DNA of 64,000 bases, taken from positions 14,260,001-14,324,000 of the forward strand of contig OY821751.1 in the NCBI GenBank assembly GCA_963682055.1. Direction: 5' to 3'. This document shows, piece by piece, positions 33,533-43,600 of this stretch. Numbering within the stretch: position 1 is the stretch's first letter; each line of letters starts with the position of its first letter. Under the pieces are notes generated by a model that saw only the letters and a program-made list of their open reading frames with translations, was not told the DNA's origin and ran no database searches. The translations under genes were made by a program, and so were the position numbers. The stretch is from Primula veris (lineage: Eukaryota > Streptophyta > Magnoliopsida > Ericales > Primulaceae).

Positions 33533-34275
33533 ACACCCCCTAAAACTATGTACTACAACTATACCGATGGTTATCCACTCTATCTAAAATTGTGAACGAT
33601 AAAATATATTATGTAAAACCCAATGATTTGATCTTCTGTATTTAAACCGTACTTACAAATCAAATCTATTACTATACAAAATAAAGACACGTGTATAAAT
33701 AAATAATATGTACAAAATCGCTCAAATTTATTCTCAAATAAAACATTCATTGTTAATAAATAAATATTATAAACGACAATAAATCATTTATTTTAGTATA
33801 TTATTCTAACAATAATTGTATTCTATGATAACACTTACTCTTTATTGTTTTTTCCTATTACATAAAACATTATCTGCTCTTATCACCATTATTCAACTAC
33901 ATTACTTTTTATCGAACAGTTGGTGTGTACTTTTTTTCTTGTCGATTTTTTTATTGAAAAGATGGCGTGTATGTTGACACGTAAAATTTATGGCTACTAA
34001 AAATAGGCCACGTGTCTTTTAAACAAAATTATATTGATTACTAATCTCTAAATTTAAATAGAAAATAAGTTATTAGTAATTTAAAAGAAAAGAAATTATA
34101 ATTTATTATCACATAAAATTAAGATAGTATATTAAAATAAAATAAAAGTATTTCTTTTACTAAAACTCATTTAGTATGGATCAAACAAAGAGTTTCTTAA
34201 AATTATAGAACTCATTAAAATATTTCTAAACCACAAATACTAAATTTAAATCAAATGATAAATCTTGGTCTTATA
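33533..34275. other. AT-rich intergenic DNA
   Basis: No ORF, repeat array or transposon end was recognised. It precedes the LTR-like promoter segment and may include part of its upstream region. Confidence 0.5.
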
Positions 34276-35337
34276 TGATAATGGGCCGAAACTTAGGGAG
34301 TTGCTCTTGCAATTAAAAGTTCATCCCAAAAGCTATAAATAGAGGGGTGGGGGTGCCATAATTCTCACAATCAAAAAAGTCTTGAAGACTAGAGAGAGAA
34401 GCTCCTTCACAGACGCTAGAAAATCAGCTCCGCTCCTCCACGGCCGCCAGGGAATCAACCTCGCTCCTCCACGGACGTCAGGGGATCAACTCCTAGGAGA
34501 ACCTCTGCACACTCCGGCCTCAACGAGCGCCTTCAAAATCTGAAATAAATCTGCAATAAACTTGGCATTCGATCTTCAAGAACGTCTAAAAGCACCAAGC
34601 AAGGCGTTTCTACGGATCAAAATCTTCAAGCTCTTCACCAAATCTGTAGAACTTCTACAACAAACCGCCATTCGATTTTCAGGAACGACTAGAAGTAATA
34701 AGCAAGACGTTTCTGCAAATCAAAGTCTTCAAACTTCTTCACCAAATCTGAAGAACTTCTACAACAAATCAGCATTCGATCTTCAGGAACGACCACAAGC
34801 AATAAGCAAAACGTTTATGCAAATCAAATTCTTCAAACTTTTTCACCAAATCTGGAGAACTTTTATAACAAACCGGCATTCGATCTTCAGGAACGACTAC
34901 AAGTAATAAGCAAGACGTTTCTGCAAATCAAAGTTTTCACATATGTTCATCAAATCTGAAGAACTCCACCTAAAAAATCTACAACAAACCGGCATTCGAT
35001 CTTCAGGAACGACTACACAAAGGCAAAAACATGTTTCTCTAGATCAAAATTTCCAAGTTTTTCACCAAATCCAAAGAACGTCAATATCATCAACGAAATA
35101 AACAAAACTGCAAAGTTCTTCATCAAACTCAAAGAATTTTACTCAACTTGAGAAAAGTCAACAAAATTCATCAAAGAGTATACAACAACATTTCGAGTCA
35201 TCACAAATTGTTCGAAGAGGAGAATCAAACGACTTTCATTTCTATATTTTCTTTTAGAAATTATCAAAGATTGTACCCGCAAATTAATTGATAAATAAAA
35301 TTTATTTTGCTTCACATTCATTTTTTCTGTTTTCAGC
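34276..35337 (+). mobile_element. LTR-like segment with strong TATA box and repeated leader
   Basis: Starts tgataatgggccgaaac, has a strong TATA box (gctataaatagaggggtg, about 34331), then a leader with five tandem repeats and a 3' part gattgtacccgc...aaataaaatttattttg. It could end ttttcagca at 35337. This layout (TATA, repeated R/U5, polyadenylation-like end) matches plant Ty3/gypsy LTRs. No primer site, purine tract or target duplication confirms it, so boundaries are tentative. Confidence 0.4.
34566..35070. repeat. Tandem repeat, about 104 bp x 5
   Basis: Units begin at 34566, 34669, 34773, 34877 and 34993 with cattcgatcttcaggaacg and contain caaatctgaagaacttctac. The last unit carries an extra ~12 bp. 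A plus-strand frame of 114 codons runs through them only because the repeat lacks stops in that frame. Confidence 0.9.
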
Positions 35338-36877
35338 ACTTAGTGAAAATTTGTGTGAAACAAATTAAGGAACAATGGCATCATAAATAGCTGAATAAGG
35401 ACACATGTAGATCAGTAGCAATGAAGTTTAAAACTTACTGTTGCAAAATTCGTTTTTATATATAGCTGGCACGCCACCGTCACAGTTTGATTCACTGTGG
35501 GAAAATAAAATTTTAATTTACTAAAGAAATTGATAATGGTGATCTGATTCAGATCAAATAACAACCTGTATATATAGAAATATACAGATATGTATAGATA
35601 TATAGAGAGAGAAAATGGAGCGAAACCAATATTATGAATTACAACGTATATCAATTAAGTACAGACCTTTATTCTCGTAACAAAAACTAGATTAAAACAT
35701 GACAAACAGGTCCTCTCATGTAGTAAAAACAGCATAAATACACCAATATTTACCAGGTCCTTTGGTATGATTACCGATGCCTCTATTTTTACGCTTAAAT
35801 TTACAGTTGAGCCGTTGTGTTCAAGTTTGACTCGTTTACTACATGAGATCTAAAATCTTTTGCACACTTCAGTCGTTTATAAACGCGTTCAAGCCGAGTC
35901 CGTTGACGAGCACGGTCCGATTACGTTTTTGACAAGTTTAGCCTGTTTTCCCTTAAAAATAATTTTTATTTAGCTAAAATTAATATTAAAATAAGAAATA
36001 ATTCATTTAATTACTATGTTTTAATTTGATTTAATTTTAAAAAATAAATTTATTAGATAAATTGAATAGTATTTATCGACCATCTGTTGGAATTTTGTAA
36101 TATATTTGTATATACAAAACCGGTTTTGTCCAAATTTATGGACCGGTTTCGATGGGTTAACTTTCATGAAACAACTCGTGTTTTATACCAAATCGAAATA
36201 CTGTTCGATGGCCTTTTTGTAAGCATGCTATATAAACGCATTGTTCGGCCGTAGGATTGACTTATGTATTCAGAACTTAAACGTTTTACTTATTAGAATA
36301 GAGAGGTATTACTAGATAGATAACACAATAGTGTGATACCATCTGGTTATAGAATAATTGAGAGGTAAGAGCAATAGTTTTACAGGCATAAAACTACGAG
36401 AGAGTCGTATGTTTTTCTAACTCTCACATATCACTTTTTAAGTCTTTGCAATATTCTAATATGAGTAACCTGAGAATTATAATTGGTCAAATTCCGTCAA
36501 CAAACGTTATGTGTTCATTTATATTCTACAGTTTACGTTTGTATTTTTAAACATAAAAGTGATATTCTGTTTCAGTTGCAACTGAGAACTGAAACTATTT
36601 AATTTCAGTTCTAAATGAAACTTGCCTAACAAAACATCTTAGAGCATTTACACATTACAATTATTTCAATAATCATTATAAGCAAGTTCTAAACGGCAAA
36701 TCTCCCCATGCATAGGTTGTATATATCAATGAAAGTGGAGCAGTACTTATGATACTTTTTAACACACAAGACGAGATATCCTCAATTTGTTGAATTGAAT
36801 CGTATCCATAGGATTGGTAGCTCATCAAACAGTGACACCACAGTGTTGAAAAGCAATGGATCTAAATTTTCTTATAC
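35338..36877. other. AT-rich intergenic DNA
   Basis: No gene or clear element. A slightly GC-richer patch at 35815-35950 (gttcaagccgagtccgttgacg) was considered as a transposon end but no partner was found. 36780-36877, read on the minus strand, is the sequence that adjoined the disrupted exon described below before the hAT insertion. Confidence 0.45.
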
Positions 36878-36885
36878 ATGCCAAC

Positions 36886-37464
36886 CAGGGCCGGTTCTGA
36901 GGGGTTTTTGGTCCATACGTAAACAAAAAACATGGTCACAAAAAGTTTTGTTCGAAAAAATCTACTTTGTAAACAAAAAAATTTCAAGGACAATAATTAA
37001 AATAATCTTTCAATACTAATACATATGAACATACGGCGATATATTATGATAACTTTTATAATTTCCGTTTGTTATTATCTCATGCTAACATATTTTATCG
37101 GCTTCTAACTTTTTAATTATTAGAAGTAGATCAAAATATTAAACATTTCACATCGTTTGTTACATAACAAAAGAATTAATAAGGTTAAATCAGTATAAGA
37201 AATTTTTATCATGGATTAAGTTTTTGCAATTGCATTTAACCATTTAACAAAGTTTATGAATGTTTCAAAACTGAAAACTTTTTATATAGCAATTTATCAT
37301 ATACATACCAAATAATATATTGTTTTAAATTGTGGAACTATAGTGTAAAAATGAACTTGATAGACCAAAAATCTAATTATTATTAAGACAGCGAGGTTCA
37401 AACTTATTACCTCTTCATTAGAATAAAACTATTTGCCTATTTAGACATCTCACATCATGTCATG

Positions 37465-37516
<52 letters not shown>

Positions 37517-37624
37517 ATACAATGTTACATATATAAATATATATACCCTTCTTAATATTTGAGCTCTAAATAATTTTGGATTTGGTGCGTACGCACGGTT
37601 CACACGGGCCCAAAACCGGCCGTG
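36886..37624. mobile_element. hAT-type element with perfect 8-bp target duplication
   Basis: 739-bp element opening cagggccggttctgag and ending cccaaaaccggccgtg. It is flanked by identical atgccaac at 36878-36885 and 37625-37632. It contains an (AT)n tract (37466-37514) but no transposase. The perfect duplication indicates a relatively recent insertion. Confidence 0.9.
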
Positions 37625-37754
37625 ATGCCAACCACCATAGGTCCATAACGGATACTTCATAACCAGAACTTTTTTCTTGTTGTGATTTTCAATTAAGCAT
37701 TCCGTTGCACCACATGCTATATAATCGCTTGCCTCGGAATCAAGTAGGAAAACT
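37625..37754 (-). pseudogene. Possible single coding exon abutting the hAT insertion
   Basis: On the minus strand, after a good acceptor (cctatgttcag), an open frame reads VFLLDSEASDYIACGATECL and ends PLWTYGGWH at the hAT target site. Across the element the pre-insertion sequence continues gtataag, an excellent splice donor, so the exon would have ended exactly at the insertion point. The peptide vaguely recalls OB-fold segments of plant replication protein A homologues (VxLFDxEA), but this is weak. No other exon was identified, so it may be an isolated gene fragment. Confidence 0.35.
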
Positions 37755-37786
37755 CTGAACATAGGAAATTGCAAGTTAATAGCCAA

Positions 37787-38679
37787 AACGAGTGTATATA
37801 TACTACTAACCTCTTCAATTCAAAGCTAGAAACCAAGGAGATGTGATTTGTGATCTCCCTTGCCACTCTTTTAATGAACCAGGCTGTCACATGTAAATCT
37901 CATCATAGAGAAAGAGAAATCGACAATCCGGTGTATTGAGCTTGAATTTTATGGAGTCATCACCTCGTCCCTTTCCACAATTTGTAAGTAAAAAAAGTTA
38001 CTTAAGTTTTGTAAGTAAAAAAACATAGTATGTAGTTTGGAGTAAGATAACGCAGGGGTTGTAAAAGTTTACATATTATAACGCAACACATTTGTTTGTT
38101 CACTTGGAGGAGAAGAAGATACAGTACTTTAAATTCAAAGAAGAAACGAACCTAAAGGCAATAAATTTATCAAAAGAATGTTTAAGATACTTTTTACAAT
38201 ATAAACCTGAGCATCAGATTGACATGATATATTATTTGAATCTTGACAAAGTAATAGCTTAATTGATTTTAATATTTGGTTAACACTTATATGGGAAATC
38301 CTTAGAAAAACTATCAGTTAATATATGAGTATTGTCAAACTAACATGAACATAAAAACATATGGAGTAGGCCAACATGAATGGTCGATTTATTAAAAGTA
38401 AGCATGTATAGATCCAGTTAAGACACGACTACCCTTTAAATCAAGTGCCGATTTGATTATTAAAATATGATACGGATAAAATTAAGATTACAGAACTATC
38501 ATGTCAGCTTTTCTTTAATTTTCTTCCTCTACCATAACTCCAAACATAAGTAAGTAATACATGTTGTCCTAATACCTGAAGATATTAACTCGAGTGTAGG
38601 GAAACTATGTACCAGCGGTCATACAGTCAACATTACTTCGATTCACAATTTTAATGTTCAATATGTAAACACAATAATG
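37787..38679. other. AT-rich DNA left of the Tat element
   Basis: No supported gene or element. It ends in the 5-bp target duplication gaatc (38680-38684) of the large gypsy element. Confidence 0.55.
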
Positions 38680-38684
38680 GAATC

Positions 38685-39247
38685 TGATAAAGCCATAACT
38701 TTGGTCGGTTGTGTTAGACTTTTCAACAATAATATAATATATAAAAAGAGGATAAATAATGAACCCTTAATCTTTATCAAGCTCGGTGGTATAATTGCTC
38801 GGAATACAATTTTCTACTTATATTTATGCTCGGTATTACAACTTGCTCTGATAATCTTGATTTTTCTTCGATCTCGGTGTTCCGTCTTGTATCATGCTCG
38901 GTCTGCTTTCTAGTGGGGTGAATTCTGACAAGTTTTTCTATTTTCTCTCCTTCTCTCTATATTTTTTAGATATATTTTCTTATGATCCTTTTAGGGGGAT
39001 AGTTGGCTATTTATAGACAATTATGTCTCATGTGATGCTGACAAATGTCGTTATCTCAAGGACCACCTCATGGGCTTTTCCATGGTGGATCTTTATTATT
39101 GGGTTGGACCCTTATAGATAATGGCCTGTTAGGAAAGCTCTATTTAGACCATGGGTTTTTGGGTTTAGTCTTGGATACTCTCAAATAATGGGTGGGTCGA
39201 TTCGTACCCGAATAGATATATTCGGGTCCGATTTTTATGTTCTATCA
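38685..39247 (-). repeat. 3' LTR of the Tat element
   Basis: On the minus strand it begins tgatagaacataaaaatcgg and ends ggctttatca. A minus-strand TATA box (gtctataaatagcc) lies at about 39006-39018. It is the downstream LTR because the purine tract and gag-distal region adjoin it, and gaatc flanks it on the outside. Confidence 0.95.
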
Positions 39248-39452
39248 AGTGCTCCCTGACTTCCTCGGTGTGGTCTACACGTCGAGGGAGTCATGCTCGG
39301 TCTGTCGTGGAAGCTACTTCTGTCTTGCTGTTCCCAATGCTTTATCGAAAAATATCCGTATTTATGACTGCTCCCTGGGACCCATTTAATGTCTTGGATT
39401 TGCAAACCTGCTACCCAACTTTGATGCAACCCTTGGTATTCCCCCATTTGCT

Positions 39453-39460
39453 TATAAAAT
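39453..39460 (+). promoter_or_regulatory. TATA box of antisense gene 1
   Basis: tataaaat, 58 bp upstream of the ATG at 39511, on the strand opposite to gag-pol and 205 bp inside the 3' LTR. Confidence 0.6.
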
Positions 39461-39510
39461 GGGATTGTTCCCTCATAAATATTCTGTTGCTTATTATTAC
39501 TAAGAACGTC

Positions 39511-39822
39511 ATGGCCTCTCTCAATGGCGCTACTGGTGACAACTCTCTCGAATACATTGCTCATTTAGAAAACGAGGTCAACAAAGCTCGTGTTGTGAAA
39601 AGGAAGCTGGCCGTTACGGCAAAGAAATTGTCTGATATGGACGCGGCTCATCATGTGATGATGGCTGATCAGGATTGGGCCTTTGAGCGTATAAAGAGGC
39701 TCGAGGCTTCTCTGGCTAAGCAAAGGGCGGCAAAAAGAGCCTATAAGCTTGCCTTCAAGGAGCTGCATAATCGGTCCAAACCGGGGTCGGATGGTGTTGA
39801 AGCAAGCTCTTCCTCGGAATAA
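39511..39822 (+). CDS. Antisense gene 1: small coiled-coil protein
   Basis: 103 residues. The start chosen is the ATG giving the N-terminus homologous to antisense gene 2; an upstream in-frame extension to 39268 is probably untranslated because it would span the TATA box. The sequence is heptad-rich: EYIAHLENEVNKARVVKRK, then RIKRLEAS-like and AAKRAYKLAFKEL segments, ending in a serine-rich tail (VEASSSSE). It shares the EY(I/V)AHLE-EV-KAR and KRAYKLA-KE blocks with gene 2, so the two are paralogues. No signal peptide, membrane segment or catalytic motif. A polyadenylation-like aataaaat lies at 39888. It runs opposite to the host retrotransposon's gag-pol. Function unknown; a structural or regulatory coiled-coil partner is all that can be said. 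Confidence 0.6.
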   Translation: MASLNGATGDNSLEYIAHLENEVNKARVVKRKLAVTAKKLSDMDAAHHVMMADQDWAFERIKRLEASLAKQRAAKRAYKLAFKELHNRSKPGSDGVEASSSSE

Positions 39823-40054
39823 TTAGTTTTTGCAATTTCTTTTGTATGGGGCATCATTCCCCAGTTGTAACCGAATTATTTGAAATTAATAAAATGTTTA
39901 CAGTTATCATTCTCGTATGTTTATTTTCTTAATACCTCATTGGATGACTGAATTGGATTTGAACTGTGGTTAGTTGGACATAAATGTCTTTGGGAAGTTC
40001 AATAGGATTTGTCTATCTTCGAGATGACCTTTGATCTTCCCCATTATTTCTTCC

Positions 40055-40061
40055 TATAAAA
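40055..40061 (+). promoter_or_regulatory. TATA box of antisense gene 2
   Basis: tataaaa followed by ggggg, 63 bp upstream of the ATG at 40118; nearly the same spacing as gene 1. Confidence 0.6.
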
Positions 40062-40117
40062 GGGGGCTGTATCTGTCTTTTTTTTTTTTTTATAATTCAC
40101 TCCGTATCATCGTAAAA

Positions 40118-40456
40118 ATGTCTTCTCCTCGGGAAACTAGTGGTGATGACCTTCCTGAGTATGTTGCTCATCTTGAGGAGGAGGTGAGGAAGGCTCGTAT
40201 CCTTGAAAGGAGGGTTGCCTCTTTAACCATGGAGGCTCGTCGAGCTGTCGAGATGGACGAGCACTTAGAGGCCATGGAGAGTGAATACCAGAGGTCTCTG
40301 ATCGACAATATTTGGGCTCGTCCTCGGATCAGAGAGCTCGAGGCCTCTAGAGATAGGCATATTGCTTCCAAGAGGGCTTATAAATTGGCCCTCAAGGAAG
40401 TGTATGCTCGGTCTAAAAAGAAGCCGGGTGATGAAGCAGGCCCCTCCACCAAATAA
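40118..40456 (+). CDS. Antisense gene 2: small coiled-coil protein, paralogue of gene 1
   Basis: 112 residues, intact. Starts MSSPRETSGDDLPEYVAHLE, continues with a charged coiled coil (EEEVRKARILERRVASLTME) and a basic helix RELEASRDRHIASKRAYKLA, and ends KKPGDEAGPSTK. It aligns along its whole length with antisense gene 1 at perhaps 40% identity by eye. Both keep an Arg/Lys-rich second helix and a short Gly/Pro/Ser tail. It has its own TATA box and a following tcaatgaaaatt poly(A)-like signal (about 40521). Conservation of frame in two diverged copies suggests they were coding before the element decayed. Function unknown. Confidence 0.65.
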   Translation: MSSPRETSGDDLPEYVAHLEEEVRKARILERRVASLTMEARRAVEMDEHLEAMESEYQRSLIDNIWARPRIRELEASRDRHIASKRAYKLALKEVYARSKKKPGDEAGPSTK

Positions 40457-40869
40457 CTCTTTTCTTTTTATTTTTGTAATTTTCTTTTGTTGACTAGTAC
40501 CTTGTAATGAAGTTCCACAATCAATGAAAATTCTTCTTTTTCTTGTTCTTATCTGGTTTATTCTTCCAATGCACTGTCTTTACTGTGCATGCGTGTGGCT
40601 TCATTAATGGGTTTTATTGGGCCCTGTGTTTGACCTTATCCACTGGGTTTTCTTGAGCCCAGTGCAAAGGATATTTTCAATGTTCCTGGAGATTGTTGCA
40701 CTTCCCTATATTGACACGTGTGTAATTGCTTTTCCCATGAATATTAAAATACTGGCACAAATCCAAGAGTTTCTTTTGAACAGTCGCGTCTTCTTTAATG
40801 CACACGCTTCTCCAAACCCTTTCTGGCTAACGGTTGCGTTTCTTCACCTCAATCCTTTATCAATTTCTC

Positions 40870-40877
40870 TATAAATA
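40870..40877 (+). promoter_or_regulatory. TATA box of antisense gene 3
   Basis: tctataaatacc context, 101 bp upstream of the ATG at 40971, following 410 bp of noncoding spacer after gene 2. Confidence 0.6.
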
Positions 40878-40970
40878 CCATTTCGAAGCTTGTATCTTTC
40901 CATAATCTCTTCATACCAGTTTTTTTTCTACATATATTTTTATACATATATTTTTATTCTATATATTGCG

Positions 40971-41264
40971 ATGACTTCCCCCTTTTCCAATTCCTCATTG
41001 ACCCTGCAAGTGGAAGCTTTCAAGACCTCTTATGGTAATGCCTTGAAGCTTTTGAGAGATGCTGAGGCGGAGTTAGAAACAATGCGTGTTTATCATAAAG
41101 AGATGGTGAGAGAGTTGACTTGGTTGAAGGCCGAGTTGGATTACTGCAGGCGTGCTAACCAATCCCTGCTTGATGAGAACACCGTTCTAAGGAGAAACCC
41201 CTCGCTCCAAGATGTTGCGAGCCCAGCGGGGCCCTCTCATCATTACCAACCATCTTCCTCCTAA
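40971..41264 (+). CDS. Antisense gene 3: small coiled-coil protein
   Basis: 97 residues from ATG at 40971 (attgcgATGACT). An in-frame upstream extension to 40890 would encode a Tyr/Phe-rich stretch and is more likely leader. Sequence: MTSPFSNSSLTLQVEAFKTS, a long amphipathic helix with LRDAEAELETMRVYHKEMVR and LTWLKAELDYCRRANQSLLD, and a Ser/Pro tail ending HHYQPSSS. The LTWLKAELDYC block resembles MSWLKADLKCA of gene 5. Same layout as its neighbours: TATA, short leader, coiled coil, serine tail. No known domain recognised. The 3' side is a long pyrimidine tract. Confidence 0.6.
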   Translation: MTSPFSNSSLTLQVEAFKTSYGNALKLLRDAEAELETMRVYHKEMVRELTWLKAELDYCRRANQSLLDENTVLRRNPSLQDVASPAGPSHHYQPSSS

Positions 41265-41642
41265 CAACCTTTTTCTGGCTTTTTCTCTTGCACTCTTCTT
41301 CTTTTCCTCTTTTTCTGTTTTTCTCTTTTTTTCTCACATTTTTTCCTTTTCCTTTTTCTCTTTCTTTTTCAATTTTCTTCATTTCTTCATCAAGTTTTTC
41401 TTTCTCTTTTTCTTTTTCTTCTGTGCCTCCTCTTTCTTTTCCTCCATCTTCTGTCTCACCACTACGATGTAACAATCAACCCTGAGTTCCTCGGGTTTTT
41501 TGTTATTTTTGTTTTTCTTCTTCGTTTTCTTGCAGTCTTCTTCTTTTATATTTTATACTTTGTTCTCTCTATTTGAGCAGGACTCTTCTTTTTTATGTTT
41601 CTTTTCTTCGTATTTTTCACTTCTTCTTTATGTTCCTCTTCA

Positions 41643-41679
<37 letters not shown>

Positions 41680-41700
41680 ATTCCCTTCATGCCTCCTGTT
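41265..41700. repeat. Long pyrimidine tract with T31 homopolymer
   Basis: About 430 bp almost entirely t and c on the plus strand (purine on the retrotransposon sense strand), including 31 consecutive T at 41645-41675. Apparent ORFs on either strand (Phe/Ser-rich or Lys/Glu-rich) are compositional. It separates antisense genes 3 and 4. A (gatgtaatagatttt) repeat follows to about 41840. Confidence 0.9.
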
Positions 41701-42098
41701 CGCTTGGCCTGCTGATATAGTCGATCTTCTTTGTATGATCTTCTGTAATAGATTTTTCTCGGATGTAATAGATTTTCTTTTGGATGTTGTCCTCTGATGT
41801 AATAGTTTTTCCTTTTGATGTTGTCCTCTGATGTAATGAACAGCGATGTATCCCATCTTTATTAATGAAAATTATATTTGCCCCTTTATATTGCACTTCT
41901 TCTTATGTTGCACTTGTGGTTTGTCGTTTTTCTGGAATGTGGACCTTTGAATATCTTGTATCTTTATTTCTTACTGTACTGCAGCCGTGTGACTTATGAG
42001 ACATGGCAGGTTTGGTCAAAGATGCATGTTCTCAAGCATTGTCAGATAATATGCATGTTCCCAAGTATTTGTCAGACAACAACATACTATCTTTGTTC

Positions 42099-42106
42099 TA
42101 TAAATA
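42099..42106 (+). promoter_or_regulatory. TATA box of antisense gene 4
   Basis: tataaata in a ttctataaatactcaacc context, 102 bp upstream of the ATG at 42201. It is preceded by a short imperfect duplication (gcatgttc-caag) at 42022-42065. Confidence 0.6.
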
Positions 42107-42200
42107 CTCAACCTTTCCTTGGGAGATTATACTTATCATAAACTTGTGTTGGCTTCTCCCTCATCCCTCTTCTCCTTCTGTATCATAATAACTTTCCATT

Positions 42201-42680
42201 ATGTCTCAGTCCGTGGCGAGATACCATGCTCAGATGAAGGACTTGGATGCTGAGGTATCTTGGGTCCGTCATAGAATGGCCAGTCTTGAGGAGGAGTATG
42301 GTGTTTTGGCTTTGAGTTTGTTCGACTCTCATCCCGGGGAGACAATGAAATGGACCGAGATTTCGGCCTTGAGTCGTCAGCTTGATAATTTGTTGTTGCA
42401 CAGAAATCACCTGGCTAACTCTTGGTACGAGGCCGAGGAGATTTGGGATCGTGCTCAGGATGAGTTCGATAACTCCCCTCAAGGCCTAGCTAGTATGACG
42501 GTTAGGAATGCTCGGCTTGAGGAGCGCGTCAGGGTCCTTACTAGGACTAACACCGACCTCTCCAGGGAGAATGAGTGCTTGGTAGTCATGAATGACTCCT
42601 ACCAAGCTCGATTAGACTGCTCTGCTCAGGTAGCTTTCTCCCGATCTGGCAGTTCGGTTTTCCTGCCCATTGATCCTTAA
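42201..42680 (+). CDS. Antisense gene 4: coiled-coil protein, 159 residues
   Basis: Longest of the five. ATG at 42201 follows tttccatt. Heptad-rich helices: MKDLDAEVSWVRHRMASLEE, ALSRQLDNLLLHRNHLANSW, ARLEERVRVLTRTNTDLSRE; the tail is SRSGSSVFLPIDP. No Cys/His cluster, signal or membrane segment. Only loosely similar to genes 1-3, but the promoter spacing, length class and architecture match. It contains no stop or shift, unlike gene 5. The antisense complement also has a 99-codon frame, which looks like a shadow because it lacks motif or promoter. Function unknown. Confidence 0.65.
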   Translation: MSQSVARYHAQMKDLDAEVSWVRHRMASLEEEYGVLALSLFDSHPGETMKWTEISALSRQLDNLLLHRNHLANSWYEAEEIWDRAQDEFDNSPQGLASMTVRNARLEERVRVLTRTNTDLSRENECLVVMNDSYQARLDCSAQVAFSRSGSSVFLPIDP

Positions 42681-42884
42681 TTTGATTGGGCCAATGTTCT
42701 GATGTATTTTTCCTTTTTTGTATTTGGATTTTGTGTCTTCTTTGTATCTCGTGCCTTTTCTTATGTTGGACTTTCGTAACTCTTCGTATTTTATGCCCCT
42801 CTGTATTTTGAATTGTTGTAACGCCTCGTATCTTGTGCTTTTTCGTTTATTGCACCGCTTCGCCGTTCGCGCCTTCTGATTCCC

Positions 42885-42892
42885 TATAAATG
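42885..42892 (+). promoter_or_regulatory. TATA box of antisense gene 5
   Basis: ccctataaatgctcc context, 92 bp upstream of the ATG at 42977. Confidence 0.6.
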
Positions 42893-42976
42893 CTCCCTAC
42901 TGTTTTCATTGTATTATCAACCCTTTCCATCTCTGTTTTTATACTTTTTGCTTCTTCTAACTTACTTTTATCCAAG

Positions 42977-43339
42977 ATGGCTCCCATCACTAGATCTGCT
43001 GCCAAAAAGAAAGCCCTTCTTGAAGAGGAGCCTACTTTTATGTTACCCCGTCCCCCTAGTTTCGGGGAAGAGGAATTGACTCCACTTCAGTTGAAAGAAA
43101 TTGAGATGTCGTGGCTGAAAGCCGATCTTAAGTGTGCTCAGACCGAAGTGAGGCGGTTTAAGCAGTATTGGGAGGAGGAGAGTGCTGCTCGTTTTGAAGC
43201 CGAGCATAAGTGCAAGTCTTAATCTTATGCTTTAAAGCAAGTGGAGATTGGTATTTCCCATTTGATTAGGGAAAAAGAGCGTCTGGAGGAGCTCTTGGCA
43301 AAGAAGGATGCCGACGTGGGGGGTAGTTCCAATAAATAG
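42977..43339 (+). pseudogene. Antisense gene 5: coiled-coil protein with one internal stop
   Basis: Starts MAPITRSAAKKKALLEEEPT and continues with a Pro-rich linker and LKEIEMSWLKADLKCAQTEV. The frame meets TAA at 43220-43222 (codon 82), then stays open for 38 more codons (ISHLIREKERLEELLAKKD) to TAG at 43337, ending DVGGSSNK. The C-terminal Gly/Ser tail matches the style of the sister genes, so the TAA is a late nonsense mutation in a 120-codon gene. aataaaac at 43411 is a likely polyadenylation signal. The RSAAKKK start is basic and could be a nuclear localisation signal (inference). Confidence 0.6.
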
Positions 43340-43448
43340 GATGGGTATTTTTTCTTGTAAACTTTTCTTTTCCCGTTGTACGTGTTTGTCTGTATCCCCC
43401 TTTGTGGATGAATAAAACTTCTGCTTTCGCAATTTGATTCTGTCTATT

Positions 43449-43600
43449 TTTTATTCACTTTGCCTTCATTGTTGAAACCATACGATGGCCCAGTGTTGGA
43501 CACCGAGCAGAGTGCACGGTTATATTTTTTATTTGCTTTGCCTTCATTGTTGAAACCATACGATGGCCCAGTATTGGACACCGAGCAGAGTGCACGGTTA
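43449..43600. repeat. Tandem duplication, 78 bp x 2
   Basis: Copies share tgccttcattgttgaaacca, acgatggcccagt and ggacaccgagcagagtgcac with two or three differences; starts are 78 bp apart (43461/43539). A 70-codon plus-strand ORF spans both copies but lacks a promoter or motif. It lies between antisense gene 5 and the leader of gene 6. Confidence 0.93.

Noticed and set aside
39268..39510. N-terminal extension of antisense gene 1
   Set aside because: Would be translated across its own TATA box and is absent from the paralogue; treated as leader.
41155..41475. Lys/Glu-rich 106-codon minus-strand ORF and Phe-rich plus-strand ORFs
   Set aside because: Compositional shadows of the pyrimidine tract; no start context, promoter or motif.
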